Assembly: GCA_016788885.1 (NCBI GenBank)
Contig: JAEURX010000018.1
Coordinates: 1-64,000 of the forward strand
DNA length: 64,000 bases
Direction: 5' to 3'
From: Nitrospira sp.
GTDB taxonomy: Bacteria; Nitrospirota; Nitrospiria; Nitrospirales; Nitrospiraceae
Position numbers and translations under genes: made by a program. Numbering within the stretch: position 1 is the first letter of the stretch; each line of letters begins with the position of its first letter. Below are positions 44,007-53,707 of the stretch, piece after piece. The notes beneath the pieces were generated by a model. That model was given only the letters and a program-made list of their open reading frames with translations. It was not told the DNA's origin and made no database searches.

Positions 44007-44813
44007 CTAAAGGCGCGGTTCTCGAAGACTCCCATCGTGTTGGCGCTGATACCCCCACCAATCATGTCCTGAAAATTGTCTGAGGCGGTGGCCAGAAGGG
44101 ACAAACAACAGGTCCATGTAGCCAAGCACATCATCTGATGGCCGTCTTAGGATCCCCATGACGTCGAACCAGGAAAGGCCTCGCTGTCTCATGAATTCGA
44201 TCACCTCCTCGACAGTTGGCATTTTCGGATGCACACGATAAAAATTAACCTCGATGAGTATAGCCTCGCATTTGTCAATTAGCGTGGTAGCTCCTTTCAA
44301 TACCTCGAGTTCATATCCTTGAACATCCAATTTAATAAAATCCGGTGGAGGGATGCGTTTTTCAGCGACCATTTCGTCGAGCACCAGCATTTCAGCAGTT
44401 GACTTAGCTGAGCTAGAGGGGGTTAGGTCATAGAGACTTGTTTGGTTTCCCCTTTCGTCATACTGAATAGTCTTGTGACATGCTCCAAGCAGACACGAGA
44501 AATACTGAAATTTTGGCAAGGTGCTACGTGCAGCTTCGAGAAGGAGTTGGTTTGAAAGATTCGGTTCGAATCCAACGATGTGAGCACTCGGCCAGGTAGA
44601 GGCAGCGAGTCTTGCCCAATTTCCTTGTGCGGCGCCTACGTCGTAGATCACTTTAGGCGTCACACCAAGAGACCGCAGGTGATTTAAACGCTTGGGCATA
44701 TCCAAATGTCTCATGCTGGGGATGAGTTCGACTGCACATTGGCGCAGGAATGTTTTCAATGAGGCAGGCAACCAGCGATTCAAAATATTTTGCTTCATCT
44801 TCACTGTCGTCAA
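44007..44813 (-). CDS. FkbM-family methyltransferase
   Basis: A 268-residue enzyme: motif I YDVGAAQGNWARLAA, FEPNLSNQ, and the family-defining FIKLDVQGYELEVLKGA, followed by LIEVNFYRVHP. FkbM-type enzymes O-methylate sugars or polyketides. The start is TTG 44813, sharing TTGA with the upstream glycosyltransferase stop, or the ATG at 44798. It lies next to another methyltransferase, so the polymer probably carries methyl groups. Confidence 0.83.
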   Translation of the reverse strand: MTTVKMKQNILNRWLPASLKTFLRQCAVELIPSMRHLDMPKRLNHLRSLGVTPKVIYDVGAAQGNWARLAASTWPSAHIVGFEPNLSNQLLLEAARSTLPKFQYFSCLLGACHKTIQYDERGNQTSLYDLTPSSSAKSTAEMLVLDEMVAEKRIPPPDFIKLDVQGYELEVLKGATTLIDKCEAILIEVNFYRVHPKMPTVEEVIEFMRQRGLSWFDVMGILRRPSDDVLGYMDLLFVPSGHRLRQFSGHDWWGYQRQHDGSLREPRL

Positions 44814-46054
44814 ACCAATAAAGGATTGATGTTATCAATGCCTGATAAGACTTCACTCCACGAGACCATCCCTTGAGGGAGAGGCTCCCCCGTTCTCGTC
44901 CTGATGCGCGCCGTAATATGGGCAGCAAAATTGGCGACGGTATGAAAGCGCACGAATCGAGTTGCCTCAGCGGGTTGTCGATAGCTTCCCGCACTATCCA
45001 AAGCGGTCTTAATCCGCACAGCAAACTCCTCGATATTAGAGGTGCAACAGGTCCACCCGAGGCCAAATGTGGGAACTACTGCGCCTAGCCAGCCATAGTC
45101 AGAAGCCAGCACAGGTTTATGTAGAGCCGCTGCACGCACAACGATGCCGGAGGATCCTATGTGTCGAGGGTATGGCGTGCAGATCATGTCGGCAGCATTC
45201 AATCCGAGGCAGAACAGTTCATGTGATAAATACCGATCTATAAGAATTAGTCTTCCATTCCGAACATACGATTTCATTTGGCTTTCAATCAGATGCCGGA
45301 CTGGAGGGTCGATCTTTCCCATCAATAACAGTCTGTCATTTACGCTCAGTTCTGCACGACAAAATGCCCGCACTAGTAAGTCAGTGCCTTTCCTTATATC
45401 TCCCGATCCCAAGCCGACAATATATCGACCATCAGTAGGAACGCCGATTTGCCGTCGAGCATCGGATAGATTAACGCGTCGAATCTGCTCAACCGGTTCA
45501 GGAATAATGTGGCACTTGGCCCTGAATTTTGTCCCGTGTTGTTTTAGTGCTGAAAATGAGATGGGATCGAGTTGATGCAAGACCTCAAACGGAAGAAATC
45601 GGGTCATGGCGAGTGATGCGATTGCGTGAACGCGATCGCGCCAATTATCCGCTGGATAGGCAAAGCTGCCTCGCATCATGATTCCCTCTATTTCTGGCTT
45701 TGAGGATAAGTCCAAGGCCCCCATAATCTTGGCAGGCCCCAGGAGCTGAGCGAGACCGTCTGCGTAGGGGACGAAAAGCTGGTCGGCGCGCTCATTCCGC
45801 AGGGCTTTTCGAAATGCATCAAGCTTGATAAGAGCGTTGCGAAACGAACCGCCATAAGGGGTGTAGCCGTGTGTCACCAATCGGAAAAATGATTCGACCT
45901 CGTGTAGATGAATTTTGTATTCGTCCGAGCCAACTGCTTTCTCACTGGTGAAGAGAATCACTTCCTTGCATAGAGGATTCAACGCCTCGATGAGGACGCG
46001 TACGAACTGCAACCTGTGGCCAGTATGGTCTAATTCAAACACTAAGGTGCGCAT
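44810..46054 (-). CDS. Glycosyltransferase family 4-like
   Basis: A 414-residue GT-B-type protein. The start MRTLVFELDHTGHRLQFVRV is characteristic of a GT4 subgroup. The donor domain has YIVGLGSGDIRKGTDLLVRAF, LLLMGKIDPPVRHL, and the HIGSSGIVVRAAALHKPVLASDYGW loop. The similarity is clear at the C-terminal half and weak at the N-terminal half. It begins the low-GC subcluster and overlaps the following FkbM gene by 4 nt. Confidence 0.75.
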   Translation of the reverse strand: MRTLVFELDHTGHRLQFVRVLIEALNPLCKEVILFTSEKAVGSDEYKIHLHEVESFFRLVTHGYTPYGGSFRNALIKLDAFRKALRNERADQLFVPYADGLAQLLGPAKIMGALDLSSKPEIEGIMMRGSFAYPADNWRDRVHAIASLAMTRFLPFEVLHQLDPISFSALKQHGTKFRAKCHIIPEPVEQIRRVNLSDARRQIGVPTDGRYIVGLGSGDIRKGTDLLVRAFCRAELSVNDRLLLMGKIDPPVRHLIESQMKSYVRNGRLILIDRYLSHELFCLGLNAADMICTPYPRHIGSSGIVVRAAALHKPVLASDYGWLGAVVPTFGLGWTCCTSNIEEFAVRIKTALDSAGSYRQPAEATRFVRFHTVANFAAHITARIRTRTGEPLPQGMVSWSEVLSGIDNINPLLV

Positions 46055-46222
46055 ACTGGACCGCGTCTTAGCCCAAATATGATCAGATGCATCTCAGCGC
46101 GATCAAGGAGTAATCATTCGATTGTCTTGGAGAGTTCCCTGTCCTACTACAATCTTGACGGTAAAATCTGTCCATTGCTGAGATCACCTTTCGAGTCAAT
46201 TCCGCTCAGCTGTCAGTTCACA

Positions 46223-47236
46223 CTAACGAACCTGTGTTCCTCTTGTCCCTTCCAACGTCTGCCGCTCTGCCCGCACATCCGCATCCACCATCATCACAAC
46301 TAGTTGGTCGAAGGAGACTTTCGGCTCCCATCCCAGCGTGCGCTTGGCCTTCGAGGCATCACCGATGAGGAGGTCGACCTCTGTCGGCCGATAGTAGCGA
46401 GGATCGATCTTCACATAGTCGTGCCAATCCAATTCCACATGTCCGAATGCACGGTCGAGAAACTCCCTCACCGTATGAGTTTCTCCAGTCGCGATGACGT
46501 AGTCATCCGGCTGGTCGGCTTGCAGCATCATCCACATGGCGTGCACATAGTCGCCCGCGAACCCCCAGTCTCGTTTGGCATCGAGATTGCCGAGGAACAA
46601 CTCTTTCTGCACGCCTAATTTAATACGGGCTGCCGCTCGGGTGATTTTTCTGGTCACGAACGTCTCTCCCCGCCGCGGGGACTCGTGGTTGAAGAGAATG
46701 CCGCTACAAGCAAACAGATTGTAGGCCTCGCGATAATTCACGGTGATCCAGTGTGCATACATCTTGGCCGCGCCATAGGGACTGCGCGGGTAAAACGGCG
46801 TGGTCTCCCGTTGCGGGATGTCCTGCACCTTGCCGAACATTTCACTGGAGGAAGCTTGATAAAATTTGGGTTGAATCCCGGATTCTCGAATCGCCTCAAG
46901 CAGACGTACCGTCCCGAGCGCCGTGATCTCCGCCGTATATTCCGGGACATCGAAACTGACCCGGACATGGCTCTGTGCTCCCAGGTTGTAGATTTCGTCC
47001 GGTTGAATCGTCCGGAGGATCCTATTCAACGAACTCGCATCGTTGAGGTCGCCATAGACCAACTTGAGTCGGGCATTGGGTACATGCGGGTCTTGGTAAA
47101 TAGGATCGATTCGCCCGGTGTTAAACGAACTCGAACGGCGGATGACTCCGTGCACCTCGTACCCTTTCGCGAGGAGAAACTCGGCGAGGTAGGATCCGTC
47201 TTGCCCGCTGATGCCGGTAATGAGGGCTTTTTTCAC
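46223..47236 (-). CDS. gmd: GDP-mannose 4,6-dehydratase
   Basis: A 337-residue short-chain dehydrogenase of the extended type. It has the NAD(P)-binding glycine motif [17 protein letters not shown] at the N-terminus, [12 protein letters not shown], the catalytic YxxxK in [11 protein letters not shown] and [16 protein letters not shown], a hallmark of Gmd. It converts GDP-mannose to GDP-4-keto-6-deoxymannose, the precursor of GDP-fucose, rhamnose or perosamine. The GTG at 47236 has AGGAG 10 bases upstream; the longer frame lacks homology. No GDP-fucose synthase follows, so the later step is encoded elsewhere. Confidence 0.93.
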   Translation of the reverse strand: MKKALITGISGQDGSYLAEFLLAKGYEVHGVIRRSSSFNTGRIDPIYQDPHVPNARLKLVYGDLNDASSLNRILRTIQPDEIYNLGAQSHVRVSFDVPEYTAEITALGTVRLLEAIRESGIQPKFYQASSSEMFGKVQDIPQRETTPFYPRSPYGAAKMYAHWITVNYREAYNLFACSGILFNHESPRRGETFVTRKITRAAARIKLGVQKELFLGNLDAKRDWGFAGDYVHAMWMMLQADQPDDYVIATGETHTVREFLDRAFGHVELDWHDYVKIDPRYYRPTEVDLLIGDASKAKRTLGWEPKVSFDQLVVMMVDADVRAERQTLEGTRGTQVR

Positions 47237-47585
47237 GTGTTGTGCACTCCTGTTCTCGGCCCGGCCACATCGGTGATCGCAAGCGTGTATTTCTACTGAG
47301 TGCGAATTGCCAGCCAATCAAACTCTCTTAGCATAATTACGAGAGAAAGTGTGAGGGCCAAATAGCCGCACCGTCGTCTTTCGAATTGAATGTCTCAGCG
47401 TGAGACAGCGCGGCGATTTATATACGTAGTTTATTATTCGACATTCCTGTAGGTGATATTTCGGCATTGACCAACGCGTCGAACGAAGGTAGTGTTCCTT
47501 CGCTGGCGGTCGCTGTCGGCCAGGGCCGAATGGAGGGGGCTTCGAGATTGATTTCTCTGCGAGTTTCATGGTGCGGGGGTAGGCG
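47237..47585. other. Divergent promoter region between gmd and the heparinase-like gene
   Basis: About 350 bp, AT-rich near 47410-47440. It must hold promoters for both divergent genes. A weak plus-strand pair (TTGACC 47467-47472, TAGTGT 47490-47495, 17-bp spacing) was seen but is not convincing. No gene recognised. Confidence 0.4.
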
Positions 47586-49460
47586 TTGCGCGTTACGCTT
47601 TCGTTGAAGACGAGTCTTTTGCCTCGAACACTTGAGGCTTCAGCCAAAGCTCTGGCAGCCGGGTCTCCTGAAGACTGGTGGCATGAGGCAAGAGAACGCG
47701 GATTGTTCTCTCTCTTTCGACTGCAACGGCAACTGGGTAGCCGGTGGTTGTCCCGCTCGTTTTCGGAACAGGAGATCGCTACGGCCTCGTTTTGCCGAAG
47801 CGCCTATCCGGTGCTTCCTTCCCTTCCCTGGCAGTGCGACTTCGATGGGGAGGCGATTGAAGAACTGCTGAGCGGCCGCTTGTCGGTGTTCGGACAGCCC
47901 TGGCAATGGACTGCCGACGGATCCTGCTGGCACCAGGCTCCGGACACGGGGCGGGCCTGGCCGCGCCGATTCTTTCCCAACATCCCGGTTCACACGGGCA
48001 ACCCGAGCGGAGATGCCCGCATGATCTGGGAACCATCACGGCTGCAGCATCTCGTGACGCTGGGCTTGATCGCGCAAAAGGCTGATCCCCCCATTCGGGC
48101 GCGTGCGGTCGCGGCAGTGGAATCTCAGTTTCTGTCTTGGGTTGCCACCAATCCCCTCTTGAGCGGCGTGCATTACGTGGCGCCCATGGAATGTGCCTTA
48201 CGTCTGCTCGCGAGCTGTTATGCATTGGACTTGATTCGTTCATGGATGCAACAGCCTAGACAAGTGTGGGGCGCTCTCCTGACGTTAGTTTCGGGACATG
48301 CGGAATTGATCCGGAAGCGTCTGGCGCTTCGTTCTCCGATTCCGCATGAAACGCTGGCGGGATCCGCAGCATTGGTTCATGCCGGCAGTCTCTTTCCAGA
48401 GATGGAGCAGGCTGAGCGCTGGTTGGCATTTGGTCTCTATCTGTTGGAGGAGGAGACGCCTCGACACATCAGTCAGGATGGCGGCAGTCAAGAACAGGGA
48501 CTCGGCTATCTCCATTTCAGCAGCGACCTCTACGGGTTGGTCGTGGCGTTGCTCGACCACCAACAGCGGCCTCTTCCTGAGAAGGTCCGCCAGGCGTTCA
48601 ACCGCAGCCGCGCGTTTCTCGATGAGTTCCGCACAGTGGCTGACGACCAGTTGCCCCCCATCGGAGACGGTGAATGCGAAAGCGCCCTGTCACGGTACCT
48701 TCGCTTTCCCAACTCCGGAAGAAAACGCGCATCCAGCTTGACGACGTTTCACCTCTCGGGCTGCTCCATCATTCGCGGATCGAGTTCCCAGCGGGCGATC
48801 TTTGATCACGGGCCGCTCGGTCTGCCGCCGCGGTACGCACATAGCCATGCTGACGCCCTCTCGATGATTCTCCAGATCGGCACGCAGGATGTGTTGATCG
48901 ATCCTGGCAGCTACACATACCTGGGAGATGAGGCGTGGCGTGCGTATTTCCGCGGCACGCGCGGGCACAATACCGTGACCGTGGATGGATTAGATCAGGC
49001 TGTGCCGGAGGGGCCGTTGACCTGGTCACACCCGTTCGACACGCATCTGGTCTATCGAGATGAAACGCCGGAAGGGAAGATCACCGTGATCGCTCGCCAC
49101 TATGGTTACAAAGAGCGCCTGGGCGTGGTGCATCTGCGGGGAATTTCCTATGAGCCGTCCGGTTCATGGATTATTTGGGATTGGTTGACGGGTAGCGGCA
49201 CACACCATCTCGCACTGAACTGGCATCTGGGATGCCAGGCGGTTGCGGTGGAAGGTGGGTATCGGTTGGAAGGATTAGACCAGCCTCTTCTGCTGACGAT
49301 AGAAGGTGGGAGGAGCGAACTGTTTGCTGGTTCTGTCCAACCCGCTGCCGGATGGAAGTCCAGTCGGTATGGGAGCAAGGAGCCGACGCCGACGATCAGA
49401 GTCGAGCATCAGGGCCCGCTCCCCCATGAATTCATGACGCGAATACGTCCGGTGTCCTGA
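47586..49460 (+). CDS. Heparinase II/III-family protein (polysaccharide lyase-like)
   Basis: A 624-residue protein. The N-terminal two thirds form an alpha/alpha toroid (helical, with WEPSRLQHLVTLGLIAQ and EQGLGYLHFSSDLYGLV motifs). The C-terminal Heparinase_II_III beta domain starts near residue 380, with YAHSHADALSMILQIG, DPGSYTY and FRGTRGHNTVTVDG. Such proteins cleave acidic polysaccharides by beta-elimination, and homologues are common in exopolysaccharide clusters. No signal peptide is apparent. The start is a TTG at 47586. It is the only plus-strand gene of the locus and probably degrades or edits the polymer. Confidence 0.82.
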   Translation: MRVTLSLKTSLLPRTLEASAKALAAGSPEDWWHEARERGLFSLFRLQRQLGSRWLSRSFSEQEIATASFCRSAYPVLPSLPWQCDFDGEAIEELLSGRLSVFGQPWQWTADGSCWHQAPDTGRAWPRRFFPNIPVHTGNPSGDARMIWEPSRLQHLVTLGLIAQKADPPIRARAVAAVESQFLSWVATNPLLSGVHYVAPMECALRLLASCYALDLIRSWMQQPRQVWGALLTLVSGHAELIRKRLALRSPIPHETLAGSAALVHAGSLFPEMEQAERWLAFGLYLLEEETPRHISQDGGSQEQGLGYLHFSSDLYGLVVALLDHQQRPLPEKVRQAFNRSRAFLDEFRTVADDQLPPIGDGECESALSRYLRFPNSGRKRASSLTTFHLSGCSIIRGSSSQRAIFDHGPLGLPPRYAHSHADALSMILQIGTQDVLIDPGSYTYLGDEAWRAYFRGTRGHNTVTVDGLDQAVPEGPLTWSHPFDTHLVYRDETPEGKITVIARHYGYKERLGVVHLRGISYEPSGSWIIWDWLTGSGTHHLALNWHLGCQAVAVEGGYRLEGLDQPLLLTIEGGRSELFAGSVQPAAGWKSSRYGSKEPTPTIRVEHQGPLPHEFMTRIRPVS

Positions 49461-49555
49461 CCCGCACCACCTATGGTTGACGACGCCTCTCAGTGCCAAG
49501 GTGCTCTGCCCTGATAGTCCGCAAGAGGCGGCTCTCAGGTACGGCTTGATTCTCT

Positions 49556-50656
49556 TCAACCGCCCTCCAACAGACGAGACAGATGCCCGACGATTCGCTC
49601 GGCTGCTTTTCCGTCCCAGAGCGGCGGAATTCCTCCGGATTTCCACTGGCCGGCCATCAAGCGGGTCAATGCCGGAGGCAGCTTGCGGGGGTCGGTCCCA
49701 ATGAGTTCGTTGGTGCCGATCGTGACGGTTTCGGGCCGTTCCGTATTATCGCGCAACGTGAGGCAGGGAACGCCCAAGACCGTGGTTTCTTCCGTGATCC
49801 CACCCGAATCCGTAATCACACCGCGGGCATGTTTCACGAGATAGTTGAATTCGAGATACCCCAGCGGGTCGACATAATGCATCGATGGGAGCGTTTTCCC
49901 TGCTTCGCGAAGATTCTTCGCCGTGCGAGGGTGCACAGGAAAGACGATCGGCAGACCCTGGGTACCATCGGCGATGGCCTGCAACAGCCCAAGCAATTGC
50001 TGCTCCCCGTCGACATTCGCAGGACGATGCAGGGTTACGACGCAGTACTGCTGTGGCGTCAGGGCGAGCGACGTCCAGCAGGCCGGTTGGCGCAATCGTG
50101 GCAGCTGCTTCAGCAGCGTATCGATCATCGTGTTGCCCACGAAGAAGATGCGATCATCGGTCACACCGACTCGGCGCAGGTTGTCATTGGCCGTGTCGCT
50201 GGTGGTAAAAAACCAATTGGTAATCGAATCGGTCACGACCCGGTTGATTTCTTCAGGCATGGTCCAGTCATGTGAACGGATGCCACCTTCCACATGCGCC
50301 ACGGGAATGCCCATCTTTCGGGCGACGATGGAGCAGGCCATGGTGGACGTTACATCTCCCACCACCAGGCAGAGATCACTCTTTTCTTTCGCCAGTACCT
50401 TTTCATAACCTACCATGATCCCGGCGGTCTGCTCCGCTTGTGTGCCCGAGCCCACTTCGAGATTCATGTCGGGATTCGGAATGCCGAGCTCCTCGAAGAA
50501 ACTGCCTGACATGGCGCGGTCATAATGTTGTCCCGTATGGATGAGTCTGAACCGCAGGGGGCCACCTTTCGAACGAGCCGCATTCAGGGCGTCGATGATC
50601 GGCGCAATTTTCATAAAGTTGGGTCTGGCTCCGGCGATGAGATCAATGCGTTTCAT
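49556..50656 (-). CDS. wecB: UDP-N-acetylglucosamine 2-epimerase (non-hydrolysing)
   Basis: A 366-residue GT-B-fold epimerase converting UDP-GlcNAc to UDP-ManNAc. Motifs: GARPNFMKIAPII, HTGQHYDRAMSGSFFEELGI, VVGDVTSTMACSIVA, HVEGGIRSHDWTMPEEINR, VTLHRPANVD and TDSGGITEETTVLGVP, all diagnostic of WecB/MnaA. It supplies ManNAc or derived sugars for the polymer made by the neighbouring locus. It is convergent with the heparinase-like gene. Confidence 0.93.
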   Translation of the reverse strand: MKRIDLIAGARPNFMKIAPIIDALNAARSKGGPLRFRLIHTGQHYDRAMSGSFFEELGIPNPDMNLEVGSGTQAEQTAGIMVGYEKVLAKEKSDLCLVVGDVTSTMACSIVARKMGIPVAHVEGGIRSHDWTMPEEINRVVTDSITNWFFTTSDTANDNLRRVGVTDDRIFFVGNTMIDTLLKQLPRLRQPACWTSLALTPQQYCVVTLHRPANVDGEQQLLGLLQAIADGTQGLPIVFPVHPRTAKNLREAGKTLPSMHYVDPLGYLEFNYLVKHARGVITDSGGITEETTVLGVPCLTLRDNTERPETVTIGTNELIGTDPRKLPPALTRLMAGQWKSGGIPPLWDGKAAERIVGHLSRLLEGG

Positions 50657-50829
50657 GGTGTGGTTCCAGTTGAAGTACTGGGATGGAATTGGGTTGTACT
50701 CTCTACATAGCGGACCTTGGTCGGCCCGTCAACAAAAACGACGGTGAAGACGGACGAGGCCAAGAGGATGTCTAGCCGGGAGACAGAGACGAACGGTTGG
50801 CGGCTGCGGGTGGCGGGCCAGGAACGACG

Positions 50830-51069
50830 CTATTCCTTTTCGACGAGCCGCCATCCCTTTTTTTGAAGGCAGCGCTCAGTGGCCTGAATGATCAGGAGTT
50901 GAATGCCTTGTTGCAGCTTGGGATCGCGAAGGGTATCGGCCTGGCATTGATTGTAGTCTTGTGTGTAGAGGTCTTTGGAGCGAGTGGGATGCACCCATTC
51001 TGCGCCGCTGCAGCTGGTCAAGAATGAGAGCAATGCGAGGGAAGACAATAGGCGCGCGGGACGAGTCAT
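50830..51069 (-). CDS. Small putative lipoprotein
   Basis: A 79-residue protein from the ATG at 51069 (GAGG 6 bases upstream), or the ATG at 51081. It has a signal peptide and lipobox LTSC (Cys20). The mature part has two more cysteines and a pattern (DYNQCQADTL, ATERCLQKKGWRLVE) seen in small YfhG/OmpA-neighbour lipoproteins of unknown role. It lies downstream of the partner-switch genes, separated by about 100 bp. Confidence 0.6.
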   Translation of the reverse strand: MTRPARLLSSLALLSFLTSCSGAEWVHPTRSKDLYTQDYNQCQADTLRDPKLQQGIQLLIIQATERCLQKKGWRLVEKE

Positions 51070-51165
51070 GTGGGGCCTCATGGTCAGCCGAGTGAATCGT
51101 GGATTTCAGGGAAAGGAAGATAAACCGCGGAGTCGAGATGCGTCAAGCCACCGAGCGGCAGGCGT

Positions 51166-52065
51166 TCACGGAAGTGGTACGGAGAAGGTCACTTCGTTAC
51201 CCCGTTCGTTATAGATCAAATTGGGGAAGAAGGCTTTGGCAAGAAAGAGGCCGCGTCCGTTGGCGTCATGGCTGTCGCAGGCCTTGTCATTTTGAGCGAG
51301 AAAGCGTTTCCACATGAATCCTTTGCCTTCGTCTGTGATTGCATAACGGAGCTGGCGGCGGGGCATGTCATAACAGGCCTGCACGACCACATGGCGTTCG
51401 GCGAATCGCGGATCACGACGGCGCGCCTCGATCAAGGCATCAAACGTGTCGGCACTCAGCGCCTCGTGCTTTTCCTGGTATTGGATTTCTAGACTGCCGT
51501 GTTCCACGGCGTTCACGATCAGCTCGATGAGGGTGGCCCGTAAGTGCAGGCGTTGAGCTTCAGGAAATCTTCTCGCCGTCTGCTCGATCAGCCAGGTGAC
51601 GCAGGGTTCCACTTGATGCGGATCGGTGCCGATGGTCAGACGGTAGTCTAATTCCTCAATGCCCGGAATTTCCTCAAGCGCGTGGGGAACATGTTGAATC
51701 GCCCGATCCAACGCCAGGGCCAGGGCATCGGCGCAGGTTGGTTGCGGCAAATAGTCTGTCCCGCCCGCCCGCATCGCTTCGATGACGGTTTGCCCATCGG
51801 CCGTCCCGGCTGACACAATGATGGCCGTATTGGGAAACCGATTGTGGATTTCCTGGACCAACGTCAATCCGGTGCGTTCCGGTAGGAACAGATCGGTGAT
51901 CACAATATCGGGCAGTGCCATGTCCGCCATCATGAGTGCCGCCTGAGGGTCCTGAGCGGTCACGACGGAAAGGCCACGCGAATTGGCCTGTTCCAGTGTG
52001 AGGACGAGGGTCTCGGAATCTGGGATGATGGCCAGTAGCGTAAGGGACGACGCTGGACCGGTCAT
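51166..52065 (-). CDS. Receiver domain fused to anti-sigma-type HATPase
   Basis: A 299-residue protein. Residues 1-130 form a receiver with Asp58 in IVITDLFLPE, but the conserved Lys is replaced (YLPQPT). Residues 150-299 form a GHKL ATPase of the RsbW/SpoIIAB type: N-box ELIVNAVEHG, DEGKGF (G1) and GRGLFLAK (G2). No phosphoacceptor His is present, so it is a likely Ser/Thr kinase or binding partner for the STAS proteins encoded upstream. Its start overlaps the Hpt gene stop (ATGA). It is the last gene of the che-partner-switch run. Confidence 0.8.
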   Translation of the reverse strand: MTGPASSLTLLAIIPDSETLVLTLEQANSRGLSVVTAQDPQAALMMADMALPDIVITDLFLPERTGLTLVQEIHNRFPNTAIIVSAGTADGQTVIEAMRAGGTDYLPQPTCADALALALDRAIQHVPHALEEIPGIEELDYRLTIGTDPHQVEPCVTWLIEQTARRFPEAQRLHLRATLIELIVNAVEHGSLEIQYQEKHEALSADTFDALIEARRRDPRFAERHVVVQACYDMPRRQLRYAITDEGKGFMWKRFLAQNDKACDSHDANGRGLFLAKAFFPNLIYNERGNEVTFSVPLP

Positions 52066-52421
52066 GAGGGAAATCCTTTTTCGATGATGGTCATGAGCGC
52101 TGACTTGAGCCGCTCGGTTTCCGCATAGACCTGTTCAGCCAATGTTGCGAGCTCTTGCAGGGCAGCATTTCGCGCTGATTCTTCGAGATGTGCCGCGGAA
52201 GCCACGGTTGGCTTGGCGCAAAACTCCATAGCCGATCCCTTGAGCTTGTGGGCCTCCTTGATCAGGGTTGGGATGTCTCCCGCCGTCATGGCCATTTGGA
52301 TGGCAACGAGGGCCTGCGGTGACCGTTCTACGAAGAGGCTGGCAAGAGTTAAAAATAGCTCCTGATCCCCGTCCAGCCGATCAAGTGCAGCGGTCAGGTC
52401 CATGACTGATTGAGATTCCAC
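52062..52421 (-). CDS. Hpt-domain phosphotransfer protein
   Basis: A 119-residue four-helix protein with the phosphotransfer site His58 in KEAHKLKGSAMEF. It shuttles phosphate between receivers and kinases. The GTG start at 52421 overlaps the upstream phosphatase stop by one base (TAGTG); the ATG at 52403 is an alternative. It is flanked by two receiver-bearing proteins, which are natural partners. Confidence 0.82.
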   Translation of the reverse strand: MESQSVMDLTAALDRLDGDQELFLTLASLFVERSPQALVAIQMAMTAGDIPTLIKEAHKLKGSAMEFCAKPTVASAAHLEESARNAALQELATLAEQVYAETERLKSALMTIIEKGFPS

Positions 52422-53686
52422 TAGGTCCTCCCCTTCCGCGCCTCGGCTCGATCCAGGAGTTCCAGTCCAAGTAACGCGACGTCATCGGGGAAAATGTCCC
52501 CGCCCAACCACTCATGTGCGGTCGCCATGGTGTCGGTGATGCTGTGAACCAAACTGCGGGCGCGATGCCCTTCGAGAGTAACTTGCAGGCGAGGCCTGCC
52601 CCAGAGCTCTCCCGTCTTTGAGGGCGCTTCATAAATGCCGTCGCTCAACAGATACAGTCGGTCGTGTGGCTGCATCTGTGTGCAGACGCTTTCAAACGTC
52701 GCGGTCGGATCGAACCCCAAGGGAAGACTGGCAGACGCGAGCCATCGCGATTCGCCGGCGTTGGCGCTCAGAAATGCGCCGCTATGGCCTGCCGTCGCAT
52801 ACGACAAGGCGTATGAGGTGAGGTCGAGGCGACCGACCCATAGCGTGAAATACTCTCCATCCTGACTCAATGGAAAACGCCGATTGGCTTCATTGACGAT
52901 CGTGCCGGGATCGAGGCTGCCGACGGCCTTCACCAAATTGTCCTCGCGGAGAAAACTCATGAGTCCGACGGCGCGTAGGGCCGCCGCAACACCATGGCCT
53001 GACGCATCGAGGATGTAGAGTCCAAGGGCGTCGGGTCCCCAGGGACACACGTGAAACAGATCTCCTCCCAATGCGAGCGAGGGCTGATAGGCCCAATGCA
53101 TGGCAATGCCTGGCGCCGGCATACCAGGTAACGGGAGTTGGGCACGCACGAAGGCCGCGGCCGATTGGAGTTCGCTCTCCAGCTCACGTTGCTTTGCGGA
53201 GAGTAGTTTATGTGAGCGGTCCAAATCGTCACGGGTGCGTTCGATTTCCCGGACCAACGCACTGGATCGAAGGCCTGCTTGCACACGCGCCAGGATCTCC
53301 TGCTTGTTGGCGGCTTTGCTCAAGAAATCATCCGCGCCGCGCGACAGGCCTTCGGCAATCTGTTCGGGCCGGTCATGTGCGGTCATTAGTACGACTTGAC
53401 TGGATCGTAATTCGGGGTCCGCGCGGATCGCTTCACACACACTGGGGCCATCCATACCTGGCATCATCCAATCAAGGATCACCAGATCGGGACGGTGCAC
53501 GCGGATCGCCGCCAATCCAGCACTTCCATCGACGGCTTCGATCACGCGATGCCCCAAACGTTTCAATCGTCCGGCCATGCCGATTCTGGTGATTTCGTCG
53601 TCGTCGACAAGCAAAATCAGCGGCACCGGTTTGGGAGCGGTCTCAACGCCGGCCGGTTGTGCTAGCTGCGGTGCGGGCTCACCCAC
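52421..53686 (-). CDS. Receiver-linked PP2C phosphatase (RsbU/SpoIIE type)
   Basis: A 421-residue protein. The receiver (about 22-140) is canonical (LVDDDE, Asp in LVILDWMMPGMDG, Lys in FLSKAAN). A coiled-coil linker spans 145-185. The SpoIIE-type PP2C domain (190-415) has GGDLFHV, LDASGHGVAAAL and LLSDGIYEA motifs that bind metal. Such phosphatases dephosphorylate STAS anti-anti-sigma proteins, here presumably the two encoded just upstream. The GTG start has AGGAG 8 bases upstream. Confidence 0.88.
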   Translation of the reverse strand: MGEPAPQLAQPAGVETAPKPVPLILLVDDDEITRIGMAGRLKRLGHRVIEAVDGSAGLAAIRVHRPDLVILDWMMPGMDGPSVCEAIRADPELRSSQVVLMTAHDRPEQIAEGLSRGADDFLSKAANKQEILARVQAGLRSSALVREIERTRDDLDRSHKLLSAKQRELESELQSAAAFVRAQLPLPGMPAPGIAMHWAYQPSLALGGDLFHVCPWGPDALGLYILDASGHGVAAALRAVGLMSFLREDNLVKAVGSLDPGTIVNEANRRFPLSQDGEYFTLWVGRLDLTSYALSYATAGHSGAFLSANAGESRWLASASLPLGFDPTATFESVCTQMQPHDRLYLLSDGIYEAPSKTGELWGRPRLQVTLEGHRARSLVHSITDTMATAHEWLGGDIFPDDVALLGLELLDRAEARKGRT

Positions 53687-53707
53687 GTAGGCTGCTCCTG
53701 AGAGGTG

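Noticed and set aside
47467-47495. TTGACC/TAGTGT promoter-like pair upstream of the heparinase-like gene
   Set aside because: The -10 matches only three of six positions, so it was not called as a promoter.
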